From Anas platyrhynchos (taxonomy: Eukaryota; Chordata; Aves; Anseriformes; Anatidae), in assembly GCF_047663525.1 (NCBI RefSeq), contig NC_092602.1, positions 4,285,501 to 4,349,500 of the forward strand: DNA of 64,000 bases, written 5' to 3'. Under the pieces are notes generated by a model. That model saw only the letters and a list, made by a program, of their open reading frames with translations, made no database searches and had not been told where the DNA came from. Numbering within the stretch: position 1 is the stretch's first letter; every line of letters starts with the position of its first letter. Of this stretch, positions 11,701 through 23,633 are shown one piece after another. A program made the position numbers and the translations under genes.

Positions 11701-14700
11701 TCCTTCATGTCTTCTTTGGCTCACAAGAGAGGAAACAACCATAATCCTCATCTCTTCTGGTCACTGGGAAGACACCAGCTTTTCACTTGGGTTCTTTTTA
11801 TTTTTTTTATTTTTATTTTATTTTTTTCCCTTCTCATTATTACCTTGAAGGCTGCAAGGGCTGCTTTTCTCTTCACTCCTGCTGTCCATGCTGCTGACCT
11901 CCTGCTGCCTTTACAGTCAAACAGCTCTCCTGCCTTCTGGTCTTCAGGCATGACCATGGCTTCTATTTCTTCTGTGCTTGTTGCTGACCTCATTTATTTC
12001 CTGCTCCATCAGGTGCTTGCAGAATATTTACTGAGAAAGTCTCTTCAGGTTTCAGAGCTTCGGGTGTGGTTAGAGAACAGAGCTGGCTTCTGTGTCACCC
12101 GTTGGCTGGGGGCCAGAGCTCAGGAAGCAGGAAAGGCTGTGGGAGGCTACCTGTTACTGGGTTTCAGCTTTCAGAGTCCCATCAGGCTGGAGAATGAGCA
12201 GTCAGCTCTTGGAGCATGAGCAGAAGATCCTGGCTGTTGCATGGTGATTGGATTTTTCCTTCACAGGCTACATTTGCAGCCTGTAGTCAGAGAACACGTT
12301 CACTTTATTGCCTGGCAGCTTCTACTTGTGTCTATGGTAAACAAGGTATAAAAGAAAATAATATGTTCTAGTTCTAATCGCCTGCCCAAAGGTAACACAG
12401 ACAGTTGCAGAAATATACCTAACCTAACTCAAGCTTCCTCCTTTGCAAAGCAGCTAATTAGTTTAATTCTTAAACTATTCAACACCATATATTTTTCTTA
12501 AGGTGAAGTTCTTGGAATGGCAATAGCAGAAAACATTGGACTAAAGGAACTTAAAATCAGCTGGAACCATTTCCATAGTGAAGGGGCAGCTGCTTTGGCC
12601 AGAGGCTTGGGGGTAGGAAATGGATTTCTCTCCTGTTTTTAAATTCTGAAATCTCACATGAAGCTTTGTCTGTTTTAATGAGTGTGAATTTCATCGTGTG
12701 CTGTTTGCATGATGCTGTTGTCTGTCTACTGGCCATCTCTGATCTGGGATCATACACACCTTGAAACTAAGGGTGTAAAATTATCCATTGTTTATTGACA
12801 TATTACGTTTCCATTTCTCTATTTCTATTTCTCTCCCTTTTTAGAGTAAACATTATTGTAATGAATGTTTTGAATTGTTTCATTGCACTTCTGATTCATA
12901 AATCAGGACAGAAATTGTTTTTTTTTATTCAATATACAGTTTTATTCTACTAAAAAAGAGTAATTTCTCATTAAAATAAGAAACAGTTCTTGTAGTCTCT
13001 TAGGCTGAAAGGGGCCATTAAAGTAATTTAATAATACAAATTGCACGTGCCATCCAAGGACTAGTGCAGCAATCCTCCAACTACTGTTTGGACAATAGGA
13101 GGGATAGTAGTCCACAGAAATAGTCTGTTCAAGCTTGCATCAAGCAATAGGGAAATTTTAAGATTTTAAGTTGTATGATTATGTCAAACTACAGGCAAAC
13201 ATATTCCTCAAGGTGCTGGATGTTTCCTACAATGGTTTTGACAACAGTGGAGCAGCTGCCTTGGGGGAGGCTCTCAAAACCAACAATGTACTGGAAGAGC
13301 TCAACATTAGGTGAGTCTGACTCTGGTTCCTCTCCACATTTTCTCCCATTTTGCACTGAGATCAAATGTGGTGAGCAAAGCCTGCAGCAGCCATTGGTAT
13401 CTCCTACCCCAGAGGGTAATAGGTGCGTAAGGCCGGGGGAACACCACAAAATGTGAGTGCTGCTGGTCTCATCCCAAATGCCAATTCTTATCCTTAAGCT
13501 TGTGGTGCAATAAAATCTGATCTGTGTTACTTCTTCTGCCATCTCCCAGTTGCATATTCCTTGGCACCAGTTCAGCATCAGCCTCACAGTCCAAAGACAG
13601 GAGATACTTTAAGAAGAGATTGGTATGAGAGGCAAAGGATGGGATCAAAATTTACAACAATGAAACTTACAACAAGAGAGAAAGGAATGCTGTAACTGGT
13701 AGAGGGGCCTTGATGAGATTATTGATCAGTTATGAAAAAACAGCTTGTTAGAACCTGTAGAAATGAGGCTTAAGATCATGAGAGAAAAATCTTATGCTTG
13801 GAGCAGGAACTGGAACATTGCCTCTGTTTTCACATGACTTGTAGGCAGGCATGCTTAGGACTGGATTGCTTGTGAAACAGCAATGGAAGCCAGGCAGCCA
13901 AGAAGCTGAGATCTCAACAAGTTCATAGTCATTAATATGACAGGTGGAAGTTGTCGCAGGGAAGGAAAAAAAAAAAAAAAAAAAAAAAAAACACACACAA
14001 AAAAAGAGGAAGGCTGTGGTGCAAGCTTGTGTTTATAGGAGTGTAACTATGGAGAGTTTAATCTAATTAGAAATGATTCTGTGAGACAATAACATGATGG
14101 AGGAAAGCTGGAGCAGGAGGAACTGTGCAGAGTATCAAACCCTGCAGATGGGTTGACAGTTGACCATTTTGTGAGAGCACAGGGTTAGTGGGCATTTCCA
14201 GGATGCTCCTGGAAAGTAAAGAATATCTGATTTAATGAGTCATGAGCGAATTGGCCTGACTGATGAAACTGTTTAGGAGAGAAACCAAAGGCAGTCAAAG
14301 AGATACAGGTGGTTTGGGGAGGAGCAAGCATTGAAATAGAGAGGGACGAAGTATGAATATTGAATTTCTGTCTCTGTTGGTCCGTGTGCCCAGCCATGCA
14401 CGTATATGTTGCATATTTTGTATATATTGCTTTGACACAGTCCCACATGACATCCTGGTCTCCAGATTGGAGAGATATGGATTTGATGGATGGACTGTTC
14501 AGTGGATAAATTGTTGGCACCCAGAGAGCAGTGATCAATGGATTTATGTCCAAGTGGAGGCCAGTGATGAGTGGTGTACAAGTGGTGTTCAAGACCATGT
14601 TGGAGGAGGCCCTGGGCAACCTGATCTGGTGGGTAGCATCACTGTCCATGGCAGGGGGATTGGAACTAGATGATCTTTAAGGTCCCTTCCAACTCAAACC

Positions 14701-16751
14701 ATTCTATATTCTATGTTTGTGTATTTGCCTACTGGAAATGGTGAGCCTCACCACTTGTTGAACCTGGGGACATGGAGCTGTGGCAGCCATGCCTCTATCA
14801 GGCTGCTGGAGTTGGTAACTCCTCGCCAGTTCCAGCCTCCCAACACATGTATATACTTGGATCATCTCAGAGTGTGAAGCATTCCTTTTATCTGTTTTTA
14901 GCAATAATCGTATTTCAGTGGAAGGAGCTCTGCAATTTGCAGTTGGCCTGAAAGAAAACAAGACTTTAAAGACTCTTAATGTAAGTAACTTTCCTAGGAA
15001 GGTCTTCGAGCCTCTTATGGGTGTTTAAGTATCACTGATGCATGCATGTCCTGACTTAGAACCTCTGAGAGCAAACCCTCAGCAAAATCAGGGAGCCACT
15101 TGCCCCAGCCCATCTCCTCCCGTGTTTCCCTGCAGTATGCTCATTGAGACAGAGCGCTCATATCCAGCAGTTTCTTCTGTGAACAGAGATTTTCTGTGAG
15201 CTTGCCACGGTGTGAACCACAGCCTGTCCTGCCACATTCAAGCATCGTCAGTGCCCTTTCTCTGCAGCTGGACCAGCAGCAAGGCTGTGCTGATGTGGGG
15301 GCTCCTGGGTGGCCCTTACCATGGCTGTGGCTACCATTCCTCTGTGCGTTGCAACACCATCCGGTTCAAGGGTGGACTCCTGGGGGTGTCTGTGTTCAAC
15401 TACGTGCCATTTCTGCAGCCTGTGCTCTTTGAGATACGGAGCTCATGTCTCTTGCCCTTTGGCCGTGAGGAGGCTTTGAACGTGTGACTGATGGTTGGCT
15501 GCTGCTGTGGGAGGGTGACAAGCAGAGCTTGAAGAGACAAGTTGAAGCTTCCATGGTGACAAAGAAAAACAGGGAGGAGAAGAGGTGTCATACATCTTGT
15601 TGCTGTTTCTTTTCAGATGATCAGAAATCCCATGCAGAATGAAGGCTGCTGTGGGGTCCTCAAAGCTCTCCAGGCAAATCCTGGCACTGGTGTGGAAATC
15701 CTGGATCTGCCAGTAAGTGTTACACCAGAAAGAAGAGGGAGGGGAGGGAAGAAGTTCCATGTGCAGTGTGTGAATGACAAAGTGCTGGCAGAGGGATTCT
15801 AGCTCTGGCATTGTTGTAGGCCAGTGAGGACCGGGAGTGGCCCCCAGCTTGGAAATACGGACACGTTGGTGTGTGCCTAGGCCCCACTTAGCATGTGTGC
15901 AGCAAAATGATGTGCATGATTGCACCAAACTGGGCATTACTCAATGCTCTGGGCATTCTTCTGGGCATCTCAATGCAGGGCTCACCTCTCAGCACAAAGG
16001 TGGGAGGAATCTGGCCTTTGAATTCAGAAGTTCCCTGAGTAACCTGAGCTCTGTTTACTCTGATGATGCAAATAGTTTCAGAGGCATTTCTGTTCTATTT
16101 TTCATGAAGCTAAGCTATGGTTGGACAGGGCATTTCCCACCTTTTTCTGCCTTAGTTCGTTGTCTTTCAGTAGTGCTGTGAGGAGCTTGCACCCATATCT
16201 TTCTTTGATTCCTGTGCTGCTTCCATCATCACCTTAGCTCTTGTGCTTCTTGCCAGAGAAGGGGAGCAGGATCCTGCTGCTCAAATTTCATACCTACCCA
16301 TAATGTGGTGGTGTTGGCTAACAGTCTCAGATCTCACAAGATTGTGGTAGAATTTTGTATTTGGGTTGAGAGAGCACAGAATATGTTGCAATATCTTATT
16401 TTATTTTAAATTTTATTTTATTTTTAATATTATTTTAATTTATTTTTAATTTTATTTTAAATTTAATTTAATTTTATTTTTAATTTCATTTTATTTTAAT
16501 TTAATTTATTTTTTTTTTCCTGAGGGATGGTAAATCATAACATGCACTTGCTTACCTGCATTGATTTTCCCCTCTAGGACATACCTGTGAGCAAAGAGTT
16601 TGCAGAGCTGTGTGATGCTGTGAAAATACTTTTTCCAAATCTACTTCTCAGACATGGTGGAAACACAAAGTTGCAGAGGAAGAGTCAGTTGAAGGTCGAG
16701 CTTCAGACTCAGTTGAAAGTGGTGGGTAATTCCCAGAATACAGTGGCTTAA
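8488..16751 (+). CDS. LRRC74B: Leucine-rich repeat-containing protein 74B, 8 coding exons
   Basis: Ribonuclease-inhibitor-type leucine-rich repeat protein of unknown biochemical role. Exons: 8488-8703, 10407-10539, 11228-11434, 12503-12612, 13195-13310, 14902-14980, 15617-15712, 16578-16751. All borders are GT/AG and the phases agree, giving 376 residues (human about 390). Repeats of the form LxxLxLxxNxxxxxGAxxLAxxL run from about residue 70 to 320, for example [56 protein letters not shown] and [20 protein letters not shown]. The N-terminal [10 protein letters not shown]...LRHRGLGP matches the mammalian YLRSCRAH...LRHRGLGP block. The start at 8488 was chosen because it sits near the conserved region; an in-frame upstream ATG at 8428 would add 20 residues (proline/alanine-rich). 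The C-terminal end of the last exon is read to the first stop and diverges from mammals, so a further exon cannot be excluded. Confidence 0.92.
8757..9285. repeat. Pyrimidine-rich minisatellite in LRRC74B intron 1
   Basis: About 530 bases of degenerate tandem units of roughly 13-16 bases, typically CCCTTCCCATTATCCC with CGTTAT, CTGTTAT and TTTATT variants. The plus strand is almost only C and T apart from the central AT/GTTA step. The array lies about 50 bases after the exon 1 splice donor. Strand asymmetry of this kind can form triplex (H-DNA) structures. Long open frames run through it because the units contain few stops. Confidence 0.9.
9481..9650 (-). mobile_element. CR1 retroposon 3' fragment (LRRC74B intron 1)
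   Basis: Begins with AATCACAGAATCC, followed by GTTGGAAGGGACCTTACAAG, the reverse complement of the CR1 3' end. It continues with ATGGGCAGGGACACC and the CCAGCCTGGCCTTGAACACT block, and ends near CAGTGCCTCAAAAC. It is a 5'-truncated non-LTR retroposon copy in minus orientation. Confidence 0.92.
13966..14001 (+). repeat. Poly(A)/(CA) simple repeat
   Basis: A run of more than 20 A followed by ACACACACA and another A run, inside LRRC74B intron 5. It could be an old poly(A) tail, but no element is recognised directly upstream. Confidence 0.85.
14430..14716 (+). mobile_element. CR1 retroposon fragment with reverse-transcriptase remnant (LRRC74B intron 5)
   Basis: The plus strand encodes a decayed reverse-transcriptase stretch ([20 protein letters not shown]). 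It then jumps to the CR1 3' end: GATGATCTTTAAGGTCCC, TTCCAACTCAAACCATTCTA and a final TATTCTATG repeat. It is 5'-truncated and internally deleted. Confidence 0.9.
16396..16519 (+). repeat. (ATTTT)n-like AT microsatellite in LRRC74B intron 7
   Basis: About 120 bases made only of A and T (one C) in ATTTT/ATTTA units. It ends about 58 bases before the acceptor of the last LRRC74B exon at 16578, so it occupies the usual branch-point and pyrimidine-tract neighbourhood. Confidence 0.88.
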
Positions 16752-18231
16752 CATGAGTCTCTTTGGGACTGCTTCAGCACTTCAGCCTAACATCCCAGTA
16801 CCACTAACAAAAGCTGTGACACAGGAATGCCCTGGGGTACTGCTGAAAGCAAAATCTGGAATTATTGGCTACTTCACCATGGCTGTCACTTGGAACTTTT
16901 TGTATCTGTTTACTTTAAGATTTCTGCTGTGTCCAGCTCTGAGTCTCTTCTAGCACATGCAAGAACATCTCCATGGATGAGACTCCATGGCTTCTCTTTG
17001 CATAGAGACATTTCTGCATAGAAACGTTTATCATCTTACCATCTATCTTTCTATCTAGAGGTGTTTGTCTGGAGCAGCTGGCAGAACACAACGTGCCACA
17101 GCTGCTGCTTGTGGCTGCTGTTGTTTAGATCCATGGCCCACTGCAGTGGGGTCTGCACAGCTTGAGAGCGCGGTGTGCTTACGTAGCAAGTAAAGTCCTG
17201 TTCAGAGATGTGCTGTGAACAGATGCTTTCTGTCTTAGGCTTGTTCTCCTGCTATACAGCCGGGATTGCTTTTGCTGAATTGGCTGTCAGATGCGCTGGT
17301 GACTCATTTTCAGCTGCCTCCTACTGCAGTTCCTTAGCCTTATGAGGAGCCCATAGTCTCCAGGGTAAAGACCCTGTCCTAGGTCATGACTGGCATTGTT
17401 ATTTCCTGGGTTTGGAGTGGCAGGGATGGGTTATGAGTGCCTTCAGGAGCAGCGTGTGGTGGGAGAAGAGTCACAGGGTTGTGCAGTTAAGCTGGGCTTA
17501 ACTCTCCCTCTCCTGGCCTCCATGAGAAGTGGTTTCATGCAGCAATTTCTGGCAGCCTGGGAGAGAAAGTTGCTGAGGACAGTCACACGAAACCATCTGG
17601 ATGTCTGGCATGGGCTGGAGGTGCAGGTGGCTCCCAGCAGTGTTCAGTGCCACCTTACCCTATTTATGGCTGCACAGCCATATACATTATCATTGTCTTC
17701 CTAATTTCCCGAAGGTTTGCAGGCATTGTTGGCAGAGTGTGTGCACCAATGTTGGCTTTATTTGGGTCTCCAGCTAGGCAAGCCTTGTCTGTCCCAAGGT
17801 GTGTTAAGGTTTTGGATTTCTCTGCAGCTAACAGGCTGACTGATGAGGTTCAAGGCAGTGCTCTCTTGGAGGGGAGCAGTGACACCTCCCTGAGAAGGCA
17901 GCTCACTAAGGCAGGGGCTGGAATTCAAGACTCTTCTGCCAGCCTCATCCCAGAGTAGCTGGCTGGTGCCCTGTGTTTTGCTTTATGCTTTTTTTTGAAG
18001 ATGAGTTTTAACTTTTTTATCTGGAAATTTCTCTATGCTATTACGATTTGCCTTATGGAAACTGTCCTATACATGCACACATTATTTTACATTTATGTAT
18101 GTAATACATAACATCTGTGCCTTGGACTCATAAACTGTTCATACCACTTGGAGAGGTCTCTTGCATGTTTTAAGTTCTGTAAATATTGTTTGTTTCTAGA
18201 AATTTCATAACTATCCTGGCACTCCCTCAAG

Positions 18232-18237
18232 ATTAAA
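18232..18237 (+). terminator. Candidate LRRC74B polyadenylation signal (ATTAAA)
   Basis: ATTAAA followed about 10 bases later by GT-rich sequence (CATGTGTTG). It would give a 3' UTR of about 1.5 kb. A canonical AATAAA at 18822-18827 is an alternative. Which one is used cannot be told from sequence. Confidence 0.3.
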
Positions 18238-18837
18238 ATTCCATGTGTTGAATTAGGCATCATTTAATGTTTCTCTTACCTCCTTTGCACCTAGCCATTT
18301 TTATACTCTCCAAAAGAGGGATGCAAGTTCAAATAATATAAAAAAAAAAAAACAAAACAAAACATATGATAGGTAAAGCATTCTTATACGCCAATTTCTT
18401 TCCTATTTACCAGGTGGTATAACAAGAGAAGATCCCTTAAGAAATCTCAGGTAGCAGTTCAGTGCCTTTACAGTACAACAACAGCACTGCTGCCTTTTTG
18501 TAACCCCCTGACCCCATCAAAGCACAGAGGTTACAGAAATCCATATCAATGGGCATTAATGATAGCTTCTCCTTAATTCTTGAGCAGCTTTTATTTTGAT
18601 CAGTGTCAGTTTGCTGCCTGGCATCGCCTTGCACCTCTTCACCTCTCTGAAGGCTCAGCAAGTTTGTCTTCTTGCAGTGTTCTGGCGTTTCCTCAGCTGC
18701 CCAATTGTTTCTGCTAAGTGGGTGTGAAAGCTCCAGGGAAGCTCACTGGCCAGTTCCATGTGAAACACCTCTGGTGCAGGTCACGTCAGTGATGACAACA
18801 TATTAAGATTTAGTAGATACTAATAAACATCATTGTT

Positions 18838-21800
18838 AGTGGTGATAGAGTACAGGAATCTGAGCTTTTCTGCCAGCACAAAAGAGTTTTTGTGGGTGCT
18901 GCCATCTCTTCTGTAGTATTCCCTCTGATACTTTCATCCAGTCAGGGTGACTGCTTGCCTGGGTGCTTTCCTAAGTACTGTGGAGGTAAAAAGCAGGTCA
19001 GGAGCAGGGAGGGATTTGTCAGGTGTGCTGCCAAGCAGGAAGGCACCTTGTTTCATGTCCCAGTGAGCATCAGGGCCTGTGGTGCTTGATGCTGCCCTAA
19101 AACACTTCCAGTTTGGTGTGGGAAGCTAGGCAGGGGCAGATGGGATCGAGAGAAATCTGTTGTCCTTCCCAGCATGGGATCAGCACCCTGCAGACCTGGA
19201 AAGCATCTGAGAGACATTTCATAAGCTGACAAAGCTGTCATCGCCCTGAGGAACGATGGCTAGTCTCTTACTTAAATCTCCCTTGTGACAGTTTAAGTCC
19301 ATTGCTTCTTGCCTTGTCTTCTGTGCGTACGGTGAATATTGGTAGTTTTGTGGCTGGGAGGTTGGAGACAATGGTTGCTGTATGAAGGGGAGCCTCTGTG
19401 ATGTGACCGCGTTGTACTTGCACTTAGACAAATCGAATGAAAATGTCTGCACCGTGTGGTGAGACAGGGAAGAGCTGTGGCCCAAACGCAGCCTTGCTTG
19501 GGGAGCTGCTGAGATGCAGGCTGCTGAAACGCTCCGAAATGCAAGCACAAGCCTTCTGCAATGCATTGGGTGCCCATGGGCTCAGCAAGCCAGCTGCTTG
19601 CATTGGTTGGCAGCACCTTGTGGAAGGAAAAGGGGGACAAAGACACCCGCGGTTTGTGCCACCACCTGCCAGAAGAAGCAGGTTTGCTGCTGTTAGGAAT
19701 GAAGCGTGGTGCTTACCTCATCCTCTGGCTGTGTTTGTTAGAGGAGGAGGAGGGGAGGCTCGTGTGGAATAACAAGAGGATTACTTACAGCCAGCCTTAA
19801 ACGAGCCCTGCAGCTTGTGTGTGCTGCTTGCAGAGCTGCGCTGGGGGCTGGGAAGTGACTTAACCAGGGCATTGAGCCGCTGTGTGTCCTGGGCACCAGC
19901 CCACCACCCTCTTTCAGCATCTGGGGCTCCCTTTCCCTTCCCTCCAGTGTGGTCAGGGCTCAGGTCTGTAACAGGGTCAGTGCCTGCTTATTTCAACCTG
20001 CTGGCTGTGGTGATGCTGCCTCTGAAGGAGCGCTGGGATGCACCTGCGACTTGTTTGCTGTATGGTGTTCCTGCTCCTCTGTGGCTGTGTGGGCAGCAGC
20101 AGCGAGCCTGTTTCTTTCCAACATTCATCAGACCAGTCCCTTTCAGTCATCTCTGGACATGGCTGGGGCAGCCTGGGGCAGGACAACCTCTGACAGCTGT
20201 CTGAACTTCGGCAGCATCTCGGGGCTGAAGGAGACACCACCTCTGTCACAGTGAAATCATCCTTTCCCAGGTAAAGCAGCCCTGGCATCACTTTTCTCCC
20301 TAGTACCAAAAGCCGTATTATTCCTGATCTGAATTTACATTTCCCCTCATCTTCTTCCATCTTCTTGTACGGCCTTCCCTCTTTTAACTTCCTTTGCAAA
20401 CAAGCAGTGCCCTGCAGCTCCCATGAGCCCTCCTACTTCAGCAGTGCCTTCTCCCTGCCTGCTGCCTCTGCTGCGAGTGGGGATGATCCCCCAAGGATCC
20501 CGTTAGCCCTCTGAGCAGAGCCCGGCCCAGGACACGTGCTGAACTGCTTATGCCCCACGACCTCTAAAGCCCTTTCAGGTTGCCACAGCCCTGGCACTGG
20601 TCCTTATATCTGACCTACATACTTTGCTCTGATATATTCGAGTTAGACTGATTTACACCAACTCCAGCTAGGCTGAACAGACTGTTGCCATGGGTCCCAG
20701 AAAAAAGTGGTTTTCTTTTTCCTTTTCTTAATTTTCTTTTTCTTTAAAACAACTAATCTGGAGGAAGATACTGCCATGGAAAATCATATCACTCATTGTA
20801 AAACAACAAACTCCTCTCTCCCCATGCCCTGTGAAAGTGAATTGTGAGCCACACGTGGGAGTGGTTTGTTTTCCAACCTGTGTGGGAATACAGAAGGGGA
20901 GCTGACATCTTTTCCATGATTTCTGATGCACCTGCACCCAGCTGATGGCCACGTGCTGAGCCCCGCTGAAGGTGCTTGCCTGGCCGCATCTCAGAGCACT
21001 GTTGACATGCTTTGGTTTAGATTTTTCTCCTGCTGATACAATTTTAGGAGCATTGTGGGAGGGCTCCGTTGGCATCAGTGGCTGCTGACATAAAAACAGG
21101 CTTTGCTGGTTTTGAGCATAATTAGGTAGGCAATTTAAAATCAATTAATACGTGTTCTGCTTCTGTCCAGGACACATTAGTACAATAGGATGTTGTATAG
21201 GACAGATGAACTGACCAATTCTGAAATCCTCTGTAAAAACAAACAAACAAAAAAAAAACAACAAACGAATGTGCTCAAGAGGGCACGCTTTCCTCCCAGG
21301 CTGCCACTAATTACGTTTTGATCCTTTAATTCCCTGCCAGCTGCATCCACGTCACTCCCTGATGCCTGCCCAGCCCATGCTCGTGCGCAGTCCCCACAGC
21401 CACACGTGGCTTTTATGGCACAGCACAACATTAACTGTAAGCTCTCTGCATTTTTACAAATAAACGTTTTTAACTAGGTTAAGTAGCAGTGGCTTAGTGG
21501 CTCCTTTGGCATCACTGAGGTCATCACAGCAGATGAAGCTGTACCAAACACCACCCATGCAGGGTGAGCTCAGCCCGCCACCACTGAGCGTATATCATGG
21601 AGTGACAGCACCTTTCTGACAAAAGAGAACAGAAAACTGATCCAAATGTCAGCCTCCTCTGCTCTGCCAGGACTTCTACTTCTTTCCTGGTCAGGCGAAC
21701 CTGTGCCAGGCTCCCTCCCTGATATCTTGCTGTTGTTTTGTCTGCTGGCCTTTATCTTGAAGACAATAGATTTATAGTGGAGGTTAAGAGGAAACAAATG

Positions 21801-23633
21801 ATAAGGAGACTTAAAGCTATCTGCCTCCCCAGATAGCTGCTGAATATTTATTTATTTTTTTAAATTAAGAGTCACTTTCTTATCAGGGAAAGGAGCTTCA
21901 CTAGCGAACGATGGTGAGGCTGGGGCCAGACAGGCTATCTTGTGACTTTTTAATTCACATTATTTACACTGATTCACAAGTTCTCTCATCAGCTCGGGTC
22001 ATGACTTTTGGCAGCATCAAAGCCTCTGCCCTGGTGCCAGGCCACTTCCCTGCTCAGCATCGTCCTTGAAGCTGACAAAAGGGTTCAGGCTCTCACAGGT
22101 GGTGCAAAACTCCCCTTGCCCAAGCTTCTGGGGGCTTTCCTGCTGGGGGAGCAGCTTCCAGAGGTGGGCTATGGGGGACATACAGCACAGACACGCAGAG
22201 CCATTGCAGAACCAGTGTTTATGAGGGTGACTGAGTCAGCCCATTGCTCACAAGCCACTACACAGAGGTGCCAAGCAGGGCTGCAGCACGGTGGGGACAC
22301 AGCAGCCCCCCCCCCCACGGCAGCAGCGACAGCGCAGGGGGCAAGCAGGACATGGGCAGGGCCAACAGATTTGTGCCATTGAGGGGGGGGGTCACCGAGG
22401 AGCCATCAGATTGCACAGAGCCCCTGCACCCCTGGGTGTAATGGGATGAGCAGTGGGAACCAGCTCCCTGCCAGGGCAGGGCTGACCCCACAGGGGGATG
22501 CAGGGGATGCTGCACACCCACCCTACAGCAGGGCAGGGCAGGGCGTGCATGCTGGAGGCCTGGCAGATCAGCAGCTTCTTTTGAAACATGCCAAAACCCC
22601 GATACCTTCAGCTTCAGGCAGGGATTGTCCAGTACAGCATCCTCGCCAGGTGGGTGCTGGGACCCCCTACCACCAACACCACCGCTCAGGGACATGTGCA
22701 GGGCAGGAGATGACACCAAAAAGCGCCCCCAGAGCCCTTCCTGAGCCACCAGGAGCCAGCAAAAGGCAGTGCCTGCGCCCATGCAGGTGATGGTGTAGGA
22801 TGAGCTGCTGGAGCGCAGAGGAAGGGGGGAGCTGGGAGGCTCCCAAGGAGGTTGCTGGCACCTCAGGGGACAAGATCCTGAGCGCCCATCCCTCCTGTAG
22901 GGCCGGGCAAAAGTCTGTCCCGACAGGACCTTGGAATCGGGCTCCCAGTCTGCCCAGTGCAGCCGCCAGCCTCCAGCACACCCCAAACCAGCAGGCACCA
23001 GCAGCTGGGAAGAGGCAGCAGGGCTCCTACCATGCAAGCCACGCTGGCTTTGCCATGGTCCTGGCTAGGAAGGAGGTGCCTGCACCCTGCCACAGCCCGT
23101 CTCCAGCTCACACAGCCCCAGCCGCTCCTTGCAGCCCCCGCAGCCCTGGTATTTCAGGAGAGCAGCCCCTGGAGAGGTGGGGGCAGCCAAGGGGACAGCC
23201 AGCTCCTGCTGCAGGTAGCACAGGGCTGCAGAAAGAACCAGGATCAGGCCTGGGATGGGCAGCACGGGGCTGTCTGGCCCAGCCCTGGTGTCCCCGGCTG
23301 TGCAGGGCTGTGGGGACGGGCCAGCAGAAGGGAGATTTGCTGCACGGCCCCTGGGTGCGCGCAGGGGACAGCGGCAGGTACGAGGCTCCCCGTGGGCATG
23401 GCAGGCACTAGGTTTTGGGGGCCAAGAGCCACGGCTCCAGGGCTGGGGACGGAGGCAGCCAGCCCCCCACACTCTGCAGTAAGCACACAGGGAAGGGCGA
23501 GTGTCCCCGTGCCCTCCCTGGATGGAGCCACGCACCCAGGGGACCAGGCAGAAGGGGGTCCCTGGCTTTGTCGTGGGGTGGGGGCAGGCGCTTCCAGAGC
23601 TGTGGCCACCCAGCTGCCCCCTCCCCTGGGGCG
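18838..23633. other. Intergenic region between LRRC74B and SLC7A4 3' ends
   Basis: No conserved coding exon is recognised. It holds short A-rich repeats (about 21236-21266, ACAAACAAACAAAA), a C run near 22306 and an AATAAATAAATA-type block on the minus strand near 21846-21857 that could serve SLC7A4 polyadenylation. The part from about 22.2 kb is GC-rich and carries many long chance open frames on both strands; some of it is probably the SLC7A4 3' UTR. Confidence 0.6.
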
